In this document: piece after piece, positions 1-10,813 of the stretch
Layout: each line of letters opens with the position of its first letter
How positions within the stretch are numbered: the first letter of the stretch is position 1
Assembly (NCBI GenBank): GCA_942159475.1
Contig: OW804096.1
Coordinates: 109,342,194-109,406,193, forward strand
DNA: 64,000 nt
Direction: 5' to 3'
Source of the DNA: Sthenelais limicola
Lineage: Eukaryota; Annelida; Polychaeta; Phyllodocida; Sigalionidae
Program-made: the position numbers and the translations under genes
Notes under the pieces: model-generated
Told to the model about the DNA's origin: nothing
Databases searched by the model: none
What the model saw: only the letters and a program-made list of their open reading frames with translations

Positions 1-59
1 GGTATTCTCCATTTTTCAGCCAAATTTAGCAGAATTTATTAAATGTGTAAAGCTGCCAA

Positions 60-290
60 TTGTACATTTTCGGCGACAAAAGCGGCCGCCAATGCGACGA
101 AAGCGGTAAGAGTTCCGAAATCGACGGCTAGACTACCGAAATCGACGGCTAGACTACCGAAAATTGCGGCCGTCTGTGCGAAAAAAACGGCTACCTTGCC
201 GTGAAAGTCGGGTGAGTTCCTGTCGATGTTGCGATAAAAACGGTTGCCGCTTTTTGCGCATGCGCAATTTTCGGTTATATGCATCCCGCT
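60..290. repeat. CpG-rich zone with short tandem units
   Basis: A 21-bp unit (aaatcgacggctagactacc plus g) occurs twice, with decayed copies around it (81-175). The zone is GC-rich compared with the rest of the window. The reading frame through it is periodic and not convincing as a gene. Confidence 0.6.
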
Positions 291-488
291 TTCCATAGTT
301 TACATATTCGTGATGGTGGTTTGCAACACTTGTGGTTACAGCCACTAAGCATGGAGCTACGGCAGAGCCAGGAAAAGCAACATGCAAGTATTACAGAGAT
401 GCATGTGAAAAGAGCATTGCTCAAACAGGTAAGGGAGATAGTTGGAAACTTTACCTGGACCTTGATACTTTATGCTCCTACGAAGTCT

Positions 489-531
489 TAATATTATGCA
501 TAGTTCTGCACTCTAAAGTGCTGCACTCTAA
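489..531 (+). repeat. Isolated satellite fragment
   Basis: These 43 bp are identical by eye to 3005-3047 inside the array (TAATATTATGCATAGTTCTG and on), 1.9 kb outside the array. Confidence 0.85.
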
Positions 532-590
532 GTCTCCTAAAACTCCTTCACGAGAGAGGATCCTATGAATCTCTGGCAGCAGAGATTTGA

Positions 591-992
591 CGACGAGTCT
601 CCACTACTACTACTACTACTACTACGCCTGTCAGTGTCATGTCAGGCAGCACGTCTCCAAATACTCTGACTTATACCTGGCTGTCCGACCCGGTCACCTC
701 GGCCTTACACCAGATCAACGTGGCTGTGGATCCTGCAACTGTTTGCCGAAACGCGGGTATGATTTACCATCCTGAGTATTATTATCAACATCTCTTGAAC
801 TCGGTTCCCCTGAAGAATGTAGACCATAAGAAGTTCACTTATCGTCAGTTGATGTACGGTATGACCATGACTCAGCAACTGTTTTATTCCGGAGGTGATA
901 TCCGCTCCTACCTCTCCTACTTAGAGTTTGTAATAACCAATATAACTTCTGGGACTGGCTTAATACTTCCTTTGTATTTTAGACACTTATAA
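591..992 (+). other. Coding-like ORF of unknown family
   Basis: A 134-codon open frame starts with a Thr8 run from a CTA/ACT microsatellite and reads MSGSTSPNTLTYTWLSDPV, then HKKFTYRQLMYGMTMTQQLF. Amino-acid composition and the hydrophobic pattern look coding up to about 930, where gtaata could be a donor. There is no start in good context. It could be a gag-like fragment of a retroelement or a chance ORF. I do not recognise it. Confidence 0.3.
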
Positions 993-1281
993 ACAGTAGT
1001 TGAAATGAAAGTTGTCTGTTATTTTGCATCCTTGCAAAGGCCCTGCAAGTATAGTGAAACTTCAGTAGTCCCAGTCACTATTACTCTATCCTCTTGTGGT
1101 ATGTTTCATGATGTTACTGACAGATACACGGTGATCAAGCGTGACCAAGTTGTGCATGGGACATGCAGATGTTATCTATAAACAACGGAATGGACTCTCA
1201 CTGAAAAACTCTGAGTTCCAAGTGCCCCCCCCCCTGCCACACCAAACTTTGGTAATGCTTGAATGATTTTGTGATCCCTGC

Positions 1282-2068
1282 ATCAATCTGCGAAGTCTGG
1301 CAAAGAGTAAAGTCCTAAAAATACCAATCACAAAAACAGAGAGGATCAGAAAATCATTTATTGTACAAGCCCCAACCCTTTTCAATAAAATTCCACCAGC
1401 TGGGAGAAACTGCCCAACACTGGTTGAATTCAAAATATACCTTGAAGAAAACTTCTTCTCCCACATGGGATAATGGAGAGACCCCAACATCGATCTCTAT
1501 TGAGCAGGCCATAAAAAATATTACTAAACTAGTAAAAAATATTTATACAATTGTGAAGGATGTGGATGCAAATTGGGGCCAGTGTTCGCCAGAATGTTAC
1601 CCCACATGCATCTAGACCCTCTAGTCATCATAACATTTTAAAGAATGTAAAAATGTATAAACAGCAGTCAATGCAGTGTTTGCAAGAATGCCAGGACATA
1701 GCTGATTATGAAAATGGGATACACTACCTGTACAAACACACAACCCATTTTCTCTCATTTTATCCATCAAACTTAAATTAACCCAAATTTAACAAAAGGA
1801 TGGCGTCCACAAAATTATACACAAGGAAACCCAATACCATGGGTCAAACCTTGATAAAGATATAGCTAGTGCATCCCATTGCAGTAGTGTAGGTAACTAG
1901 TCACTTTATACCTTTATATATCGTAAGTTGTAACTTAAAAGTCTAGTCTAAGGGACCCTCTGGAAGAGCTGTGGCTGCCACAGAAGAGGACAGACCCATT
2001 TCCGATATAAATTATCATATATTTTTATCATGTACTGTTTTCGGAAATAAACAATATACAATACAATA
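1282..2068 (+). pseudogene. Non-LTR retrotransposon 3' end (RT tail plus 3' UTR)
   Basis: Codons 1282-1473 (stop TAA) read LAKSKVLKIPITKTERIRKS followed by FNKIPPAGRNCPTLVEFKIY, the usual C-terminus of CR1/Jockey-type polyproteins (R-KSF, LFN-IP, FK-YL). The following 600 bp end in a short hairpin-rich segment, then AAATAAACAATATACAATAC, which looks like the element's 3' end with a short tail. No upstream RT remains, as in a 5'-truncated copy. The middle of the UTR is only inferred. Confidence 0.65.
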
Positions 2069-2330
2069 GTCCCATCCCTTGTTGGCCATACAATTGATAG
2101 TACGAGCTAAACGTACATTTCTTAATCTATTCTATTGCGTATATATACGATAATCTGTTAGAGAACAGACATAGACAGGGACAGACAAACAGATGGAAGG
2201 AATGACAGAGAAAGGGACTCTGAGGGGGAGGGGGAGAGGCAGGCAGAGGACAATTATGAGGCAGAAGAGTTGAAATAAGAGATGCAGGAGGCCCTGTGCA
2301 GATAATAAAGAAAGAGAAAATGATGTGTCA

Positions 2331-2393
2331 CAGGAAAATGAGTCACACGTTGCATGGATTTTGAGATACCATCCTATTTGAAATGATGAGATC
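2331..2393 (+). repeat. Direct repeat bracketing the satellite, left copy
   Basis: The 63 bp starts CAGGAAAATG and ends GATGAGATC. It matches 4003-4061 with several small differences (shared TTTGAGATACCATC and TATTTGAAA). Confidence 0.85.
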
Positions 2394-3895
2394 GCTGTTC
2401 AATGCACTGTTTTCAGCACTGTTTTCAGCACAGTGCTACATTAACATTCTAATACGATGCACAGTGCTGCACAGCACAGTGCTGCATAGTGTAAATAAGT
2501 GTAAGCAAAGTAATGCACAGTGTTGCGCAGGACAGCGCTGCAATCTAATATGCTGCATTACCACACCAATATGCTGCAATGTTCTGCATTATGAAGTGCT
2601 GCACAGTGATGTGCAGCATGATGCACTCTAATGTGCTGAATTGACAATCTAATATGCTCCATAGTTCTGCACTCTAAAGTGCTATACAGCACAATGCTGC
2701 ACTCTAATATGCTACATTAACACTCTAATAGGCTGCATAGTTTTGCACTCTAATAAGCTGCATAGATCTGCACCTTAATGTGCTGCATCGACACTCTAAT
2801 ATACTGCACAGTTCTGGACTATAAATTGCTGCACTGTAATATACTGCATTAACACTCTAACATGCTGAACAGTTCTGCACTCTAAAGTGATAGACCGTGC
2901 TAAACAGCACAGTTCTGCACTCTATTATGCTGCAGTAACACTCTAATATTCTGCATAGTTCAGCACTCTAAAGTGCTACACTCTCATATGCTGCATTAAC
3001 ACTCTAATATTATGCATAGTTCTGCACTCTAAAGTGCTGCACTCTAATGTGCTGCACTCTAATATGCTGCATTAACACTTTAATATGATGCACTCTAAAA
3101 TGATGCATAGTTCTGCACTCTAAAGTGCTGGACTCTAATAAGCTGCATTAACACTCTAATATGCTGCATAGTTCAGCAATCTAGAGTGCTGCACTCTAAT
3201 AACATGCATTAACACTCTAATATTCTGCATAGTTATGCACTCTACTGTGCTGCATTAACTCTAATATGATGCACTCTAATATGATGCATAGTTCTGCACT
3301 CTAAAGTGCTGCAATCTAATAAGCTGCACTATCACTCTATTGCGCTGCATACTTCAGCACCCAAGAGTGCTCTAATAAGCTAATTAATTAATTAACACTC
3401 TAATATGATGGATAGTTATGCACTCTAATGTGCTGCACCCTAATATGCTGAATTAACACTGTAATACACTGTATAGTTCAGCACTCTAGAATGCTGCACT
3501 CTAATAAGCTGCATTAACACTCTAATATGCTGCATAGTTATGCACTCTAATATGCTCCACTCTAATGTGCTCTAATGTGCTGCATCAACACTCTAATATG
3601 CTGCATAGATCTGCACTCTAAAGTGATGTACTGTAATATGCTGCATTAACACTCTAATATGCTGCATAGTTCTGCACTCTAATGTGCTGCACTCTAATAT
3701 GCTGCATTAACACTCTAATACACTGCATAGTTCAGCAATCTAGAGTGCTGCACTCTAATAAGCTGCATTAACACTCTAATACGCTGCATAGTTCAGCACT
3801 CCAGTGCTGCACTCTAATAGGCTGCATTGACACTCTAACATGCTGCATGGTTCTGCACTATAAAGTGCTGCACAGTCCTGCACTCTAATCACATC
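2394..3895 (+). repeat. Satellite array, about 61-bp unit
   Basis: About 24 diverged units are built from 20-bp subunits of the type CACTCTAATATGCTGCAT, alternating with TTAA and AGTTCTG joiners. The period measured between successive GCATTAAC words is 61 bp (3145 to 3206, 3704 to 3765). The left 250 bp is the most degenerate. ORFs in it are chance. Confidence 0.93.
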
Positions 3896-4002
3896 ACATG
3901 GACAGTTTTTGTCATCTCTTTTTGTTTTCAAGAGTTTATTATTCATTAATCATGTGCGGAGGTATAGGTTAATGGCGCATATATATAATATGTGATGTTT
4001 TT

Positions 4003-4061
4003 CAGGAAAATGTCGCAAAAAATGGACTTTGAGATACCATCATATTTGAAAAGATGAGATC
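4003..4061 (+). repeat. Direct repeat bracketing the satellite, right copy
   Basis: This is the second copy of the 2331-2393 sequence, directly after the array and its 100-bp spacer. Confidence 0.85.
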
Positions 4062-4062
4062 A

Positions 4063-4092
4063 AGTAATAAAGACAATATTGTCTTTATTACT
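4063..4092. repeat. 30-bp perfect palindrome without spacer
   Basis: Left half AGTAATAAAGACAAT is followed directly by its complement. It lies immediately after the direct repeat that closes the satellite array. Confidence 0.9.
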
Positions 4093-4769
4093 ATTGCCAT
4101 TAACAATTTGAAGAGTCAGGAATTTTTTTAGATGAATAATGTGACTACACACATAAATATATAGATATACTAGTCGCATTTAGTCCCCAAAACGAACTCA
4201 TCAATAACACGTAATAAGTCAAGGCAGATGGGCAGTTCGGGGCAGAACCCCAGGGGGTTTATTTAATCCAAACCAAAATTGATTTCATATCCAATGTAAA
4301 CTGTCAAAGTCAAAAGTTAATGTCAAAGTCAAATGTTAATGTATGTCACCTTCGGTGGACTTGTGATGACCGTTGGCGACTGACCACTACACGTCGGACG
4401 CCCAGTTGTGTCATACGCCCGAACGTTGGATGACGTCAGAGCTAGTCTCCAGGAACTCTGGTCTCCTAGATATATCTAGCAACTCTCTCCGAGGTCGCTG
4501 CCACAATATGTGCTGAAGGTTGAATAAATCTTGATAAAAATCCGATTCAGAAGATGGTTATTTTCATTTCGTATAGAAAATCGTGGCAAAATTCGTGAAT
4601 GTGTGCGCTAACTTGCCACGATCTCAAATTTTTATGAAATCGGGTCCCAATTCGTGCATGTGTGGGCCAGAAAAATACTCACGATTTCAAATTATTTTGC
4701 TTCAAAAGTTGAACGATTGTACGAATTCCGAATTGCAGGATGCAGTCTGCCTCATGCCAGTTGAACCTA

Positions 4770-5035
4770 CATTCTTATGGAAAGTTGGCTGTAAACGGAT
4801 GGGCGTAAAATAAGTGGGTGTAAATGAAAATTGAAACCTTTTTTAAACCCTAAAGGGCCTTGTCCACTGAGCCGATTCTCATACGATTCTCACAGAATTT
4901 AGTGGTAAAGGGTCCTCTGCGGCGCAAAATCGCATGAGAATCGGCTTAGTGGACTAGGGCCTGTATTCTAGGAAATCGCTCATAAAACATAGTGGAATGG
5001 CTTTCCACAATGCCAAAGCATGTACACATTGAGCA
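4770..5035 (+). repeat. Dispersed repeat, copy 1 (carries the MITE)
   Basis: It matches 7803-7955. Shared blocks are around AAACGGATGGG / AAACAGATGGG, GAAACC-TTT-AACCC, and TAAAACATAGTGGAATG followed by ATGCCAAAGCATG. Its class is unknown. Confidence 0.7.
4853..4963. mobile_element. 111-bp MITE with TA duplication
   Basis: Arms of about 34 bp (4855-4888 and 4929-4962, GGGCC...GTCCACTGAGCCGATTCTC) are inverted around a 40-bp centre. TA flanks both ends (4851-4852, 4964-4965). A related dispersed repeat at about 7803-7955 aligns to both flanks but lacks this block, giving an empty site. A TA duplication fits Tc1/mariner-type mobilisation. Confidence 0.8.
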
Positions 5036-6003
5036 TCGCGGGTAACCCTTTAGCGGTTTCGGTTTTGGAGGAGATATGATTACAGAATTAATACTATAGA
5101 TTGAGATGATACGAACTATCATCATATTTACATTGAAGATGTAAAACTGACCTGATGAAATTAATTTTCTGAGTAATAAAGTTTACTTTGGCCAATAAGT
5201 ACATTGTAGCTCCTCTGAACCAGTATCAAATTAATGCAAGTTGTAGTTTAAAGTTGTATGTCAAATCACAACCGTGGATTTATCTATCTTTTACTTTATT
5301 GTACCGACATCATTATTTCCCAAAAGGCCTTCCATAAATAAATTATTCGCGCAAATACCGAGAGCGCAGACGGTTACGGTTACTTTTAATGCATATCAGC
5401 TCAGGTATATGTCAGAGCAGACACTCAAGATTATATGTAGTGCTTTTATCCTTAAAAAGCATAAACCATCTGCACGATCTGACAACATAAGAGGACAGAG
5501 TATTCCTGCAAGGAATATGAAATGCAAGTTCTACAAAGCATAGGTCTTGCTATATAATAGTGAGCACATGTATGTAGTGGTGGCACTCCTTACCCAAGAC
5601 TCCTATACCTAGGATCCCATCTTTACTCGACGATTCTTGCTTTTGGTAATAACATCAAAATACCCCAATATGTATGGGCAACTATCCTAAAATTGTATGA
5701 ATATAGCTATGATTTTTACCTATTTTCGAAGTCGTTGCTGGTGAGGTATTATACTTTGACAAGCCTGAGAAAATCCTTCCTTCGACGAAATAATGTCTGA
5801 AAACTTATGCTCATTTCTGAAAGACGATTTAAGATTTTTATAAAATTCAAATTGCATTTAATGTCCCCATATGTCTCCATAGGCCACTGTCCTAGAATTG
5901 TATACCACTTTCCATATGAAGTATGTATGTCTACCTGCACCGTGGTGCCGTGGCAGTAGTTTGCCTACTTTTTCAATGGCGGGACTTTGTCTATAGTGTA
6001 ATA

Positions 6004-6216
6004 TGGCGGCAGTTCGTTTTGGCGGCAGTTCACCTGACAACAGGATTGAAGCAGCCAAAGTTCTATCCGAATAGGTTCTTTGGAGATATTTTGGACCCAG
6101 ATGATTTTACTTTTATGAACAATCCTGTTGTTCACTCTGATACTTTGGAGCTTTTGAGGGAAGAAGTTATAACTGAGGTTGAAATAAGAGAAAATGTCAC
6201 AAGTATAAATAATTAA
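6004..6216 (+). pseudogene. Unidentified protein fragment with one frameshift
   Basis: ATG at 6004 opens MAAVRFGGSSPDNRIEAAKV and LSE, then meets TAG. Removing one T near 6070 joins a second frame that runs 6062-6216 (RFFGDILDPDDFTFMNNP, then ELLREEVITEVEIRENV) to a TAA. Together this would be about 70 residues with an ordinary soluble-protein look. It could be a processed pseudogene, a transposon ORF remnant, or the 5' exon of a gene with a sequencing indel. The family is not recognised. Confidence 0.35.
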
Positions 6217-6935
6217 AAACTAGCAAATACCCGCGTGGTACGCACTGTAGTCAGTCGGGCCCACACATTCACCATTAGCTACCATTCCTCCGTCCCTCTC
6301 CCAACTTGTGTCTATAAGGGAACTTGCAATGACCCATATTTCGACATCTTTTAGGTCTATAAATGAAAAATGTTTCTGGAAGAGGTATAATCGTTGAGCT
6401 GTACATACAAAAATATGAAACAGGATAGAGAGATAACAGAGAGGGTGCAAGAGATAGAGAGATGGGGAAGTTGCCTATGAATGTCAAGGAGAGAGAGAGA
6501 GGGAGACAGACAGGCAGGAAAACAAAGATGTGTCAGATAGAGATGAACATTAAGATCAAGCATAATATAGAAATTATAGGCAAATAGCATGGCTGGTGGG
6601 AAGCCTCAAACCTTTTTTATTATTATTATTTCATTAAAGGCCAATTACAAATATTTAATCCAGAACAATTGAAAAACGCAGGTTAGGCTCAGTGATGTCT
6701 TCGTACGTTGCCTTATAAAAGTTTCAATCAACGTTAAAGTATATCATAATTAATCTACAAAGCTCAATCACAGACAATAAAATAATACATGCTATATATC
6801 CTTGATAAATTATCCTTACACCAACAAAAATACAATAGATTCATTATAACCTCTTCTTAATTATAATGTTAGTACTTCTCATCAAATGCTACGCCGTATA
6901 CATGAACTGCTACGTTCCACATCCACACATTCAAA

Positions 6936-7660
6936 TCAGGTAAACAAACAGAAATCCAGAAAGAGAAGCAAGTACATTGAAATTAGTAATCTGTGCACTA
7001 CCCCAAACCATCTCTTCTTATAAATTCCTGTTTGATTTTCTTCGTAAAAGTTTCTCGATCTCATGAACAGTTCATAGTTGTTTTTCCTGCCAAACACCAG
7101 CTTCAGAGCAGTTATTTCAGCTCTTTTCCCGACGGACAGTATACCTGAAAGGGTCTGTAGCTCCTCATTAGTTCTATCCTGACCATACGCTAGTCGTAGG
7201 GCTCTATTCCACACTGTTTGGATGCGCCTTTTCAAAGTTTTGCCAACACTTAGAATTAAAAAAATTGAAAAATCGAGGAGAGGGAGTAAATAGGTTTTGA
7301 TCAAACGGCCACACAGTTCATTGGACATATATTTACGTCTCCTTCTCAACTCTGAGATCTTCCATTTGGCAGTTGACATAGCCTTCTCTACATGCTTTTT
7401 ACACGATAGATCTTCTGTTATTATCGTACCAAGATATTTGAAAAAGCTAACTCGTTGTATTTTGGTACCCATACAAAATAGGTCATCAAAATCTTTTGAA
7501 ATTCTTCTAGGCCCAAACATTTGGTACACTGTTTTGGCTGCATTAGCTGTCAGTTCATTTGACCTACACCATTCAATGTATTTTTTAACGGAGCTGTTGG
7601 CTTTTTCATGCAGAGCATCTATCTTCACCTTCAATCAGTATTACCACATCATCGGCATAT
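6936..7660 (-). pseudogene. Non-LTR retrotransposon reverse transcriptase, 3' part, frameshifted
   Basis: The catalytic YADD box (7648-7659, in FVVYADDVVILIEG) lies in a different frame from the 230-residue open stretch that follows it, so one indel separates them around 7634-7647. The long part has the thumb pattern FKYLGTIITEDLSCKKHV and a C-terminus of the non-LTR type (VWNRALRLAYGQ). The stretch 6600-6935 downstream is probably its 3' UTR, ending in an ATT/AAT run at 6616-6630. The clade looks R1/LOA-like to me, but that is a guess. Confidence 0.85.
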
Positions 7661-7802
7661 ACCACAAACCTTCCTGAAATTCAACGATAATTCCTTATAA
7701 TATGGTTAAAATGTCACCTGGCGTGATACTATAGATTACAACACATTCTTTCTTATGACACGGTGTTGAACCTCTTTGAGTCATGTTGGCTGGTTGTGCA
7801 GT

Positions 7803-7955
7803 TAACGTTCTTATGGACGTAAACAGATGGGAGCAAAAGAAGTGGGTATAAATTGAATTTGAAACCCTTATTTAACCCTTATTTTCTAGGAAACCTCTCG
7901 TAAAACATAGTGGAATGAGTTCCCACTATGCCAAAGCATGAACACCACGAAAACA
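7803..7955 (+). repeat. Dispersed repeat, copy 2 (empty site)
   Basis: This is the second copy of the 4770-5035 repeat, without the 111-bp insertion. The empty site reads TTTAACCC-TTATTTTCTAGG around 7880. Confidence 0.7.
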
Positions 7956-8019
7956 CCTGTTTCAGAAGCAATGCGGAGAATTACACTTTTCTTTTACAGA
8001 ATTGTTATTAGGGTAATGC

Positions 8020-8270
8020 GGGGTAATATGGGCATGTGGGTAATATGGGCACCTTCAGATGTTAGACCGAAATAAGCATTTCTTATGCTGGCACCTAATA
8101 TCATCCTCTGCGTCTACAGCTGTGCATACCATGCATATGTTGTTTCATCATAGTTTAACAGTTGATTTAGTGTTACCATGAGGGCAATATGTACCATAAG
8201 GGGTGATATGGGTGTTATTAAGGGATAAAATGGGTATTATTAAGGGGTAGTATGGGCACCACATACCATT
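8020..8270 (+). repeat. Interspersed GGGTAATATGGGCACC words
   Basis: The word ggGTAATATGGGCA(cc) and variants (ggtgatatgggtg, gggtagtatgggcacc) recur at least five times in two groups. It is a degenerate simple repeat, with no gene. Confidence 0.6.
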
Positions 8271-10771
8271 CTAAACACAACTGTTTCGATACGCATATAT
8301 AATATAAAACATAAAGGAACTGTTTTACACCCCGCTTTACCTGTAGATATCAGATGTAAATGACCTCCCGACTATCTGCTTTAAAAGGTTTATTTGTGCG
8401 GATATTAAGAATATTGGCCCCAAGATAAAAAATGACAAGTGTGACAGAAGCGATTATAACGTTAAACGTTAATGATATGAAACAATACAAAAGGTTTAAA
8501 TATGACATGACGTACCGTGATATACTATTCGGTTGGTCTTAGTATATTCTACGTATATTTTGTTTGTTTGTTTATTGATAGCATTTATCACACAGATAAT
8601 AGTTCTAAGCATATCCGAAATATTACAAAATTCGTAGTAGACACTTACAATTTCAATTAATTATTAATATATAACGGTTTAAATAATAAATGTTTTGAAT
8701 CTCAATTTCCACTATCCATGTGTTATATTCCTACAGAAAACGGCTTTAGGATTTCGGCAGGCGACACTTCTAGGCAAGGCCAATCTATAGAAGAAATCTT
8801 CACAAAGCGATCGTTCATTATCTTTCTTTAAGATAAGAAAGAAGTTGGTGGAGGAAACAAGCCCAAGGCGAACCAACTAAGTACCTCGCCGCTAGAGTAA
8901 TGCTATCTTGATGGCAAGTTCTGTTTTAGTAAAAGCCCTATGATGTTCTCACTGAGTATATAGCTTCCCGAAAAATGGCACAATAAAACAGTCATGCCCC
9001 AGGACAAGTTTAATTGTTTAGAAATGTTGTGAGCTAGAAACGCTGGGTCTGGAAACCCCATGGCGTATGAGAATGAAAAGGCCATATTGCACTGAAGCTT
9101 TAGTAATTGCAATGAAAACCATATTATGTATGTTTAGATACCACTAGACATCTCATTTTCACCACCAAATGATCGAATTATATTTTATAGATTACTCATA
9201 GTCTATTAGATATCTTTTAATAAGAGTCACGCGATGTTAACATTAAGGCTTAAGCTGTGGTATACTCATGTTTCTTACACATTATTCTTCCAGCTCTGTT
9301 AGTAATGTATTCCATAGGTTTGTGATTTTCTTTCCTCTACCCTGGACAACATCATTATATTCCAAAACTTTCATCTGTACCTTTGCTTGATTTAAAAAAG
9401 CTTTGAGCACCATTTTGTTTTCATGAAAGATTCTTTGACGATAAATAAACATTTCATAGCAGTTAACAGCCAATTGATATAATTTTGTTTAGGGCTCTTC
9501 CCACTATGACCTAGTAAAATATATGTTTCATTTAACTCACTCGACCTGAATCCTTTCAGTATTTTGCTTCACTGAATCCATTATTCTGACTTGCTCCCAT
9601 AAAGTGCTTTGATCTTCACATGTGACAAAAAAATGACAAATTGTAGTCTTATATAGATTACTCAGTCTCGTGTGATGAATAATGCGAAATCTGAGACGTA
9701 TCTTTTCAACATAGAGTAGAACATAGATTGCTGGCCTACGGGTTGACTTCGTCATTAAAGTTTGTTACATGATCATGTTTTGTTAATGAATTTGATTATC
9801 ATGATACCTCATGCATAACAATCTAATTGCCCACGAAGATAAATGATACATCTGCAAACTAATAAGTGGGAATGGGCTTATTTCTGTTTCATCTGGATTA
9901 CGAAAATATGAGGGATAAATTGACACCAGTCATATGCAACGCATTAAGTCCTTCCTTAGCTTCTTTTTCTCACTGGTAAGGAAAGTATAGGGAAGGAATT
10001 TGCTATTCAGGGTGTCTTATGCAACTGACGTCTCTGTGTAGCTTGCACCCTTAATTGTAATAAAAATTCAATTCTAGTCAAATCGAATTCAATTGGATTG
10101 AGCCAATGTTGCTATTGCAGGTCTGTCAAATTACCCCAAGAGAAAACGTTTCAAACAAGCATCATTTATTGTAAGTGGACCATATTGCTGACCAGTGATA
10201 TTTTGTAACATTGGTATAGCAGTTAATATCTTCTGCTGAAATTAAGGGTGAAAGTAATTCAACATTGAAAATAAAACAATATAGCCTTCTATAGGTGAGA
10301 ACAGAGATAGGGACAATGATACATTGTGATTATGGGGAGTTTACATGCATGGAATAAGAGAGTTTATAATGTATTCTATCTGGATCAATATAATGCAGGA
10401 TCTACCACAATGGGATTGTTATCATGGGAGCCGAGGACTTCAAAGGGTCTCTCTCACTGAACCAGTTGACACAGAGTGACAGCTGTAAAGGACAGGTATG
10501 ATTAATGGAATGAATGACTAAGTATAGCCCTCTGATATTCTGCAATGGGGGTAGTACTTCTACTTAGTATACACATAACGAATCAGTAAACTGACGTACA
10601 TTCTGCCTCACCGACAGAGAGCATCCCCAGGTAGATCATTAGTTATATTAAATACAATATCTCATACATATTGATTTATTTTCGATCACGGTCCAGATAG
10701 ATGTTCTATTATGGAATATAGTCCAATTGGTGTGGGGTTTGCCATCTCAATTTACGGGGCTCGTGCATAAT
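8271..10771. other. No recognisable feature
   Basis: AT-rich sequence with only short chance ORFs. I see no repeat pair, exon or RNA. Confidence 0.5.
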
Positions 10772-10813
10772 TTGCCTGTTAGCAATGTTTTTTAAAACAT
10801 TGCTAACAGGCAA
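10772..10813. repeat. 42-bp perfect palindrome, 2-nt spacer
   Basis: The arms TTGCCTGTTAGCAATGTTTT and its complement are 20 bp each. The right arm runs into a short tandem series of ggcgacttatcc-like words (10812-10857). Confidence 0.9.

Noticed and set aside
2383..2631. 82-codon ORF with Leu/His/Ser repeats
   Set aside because: It lies wholly inside the degenerate part of the 61-bp satellite.
4210..4560. Possible solo LTR ending near AATAAATCTTG
   Set aside because: TG...CA ends and a target duplication could not both be found.
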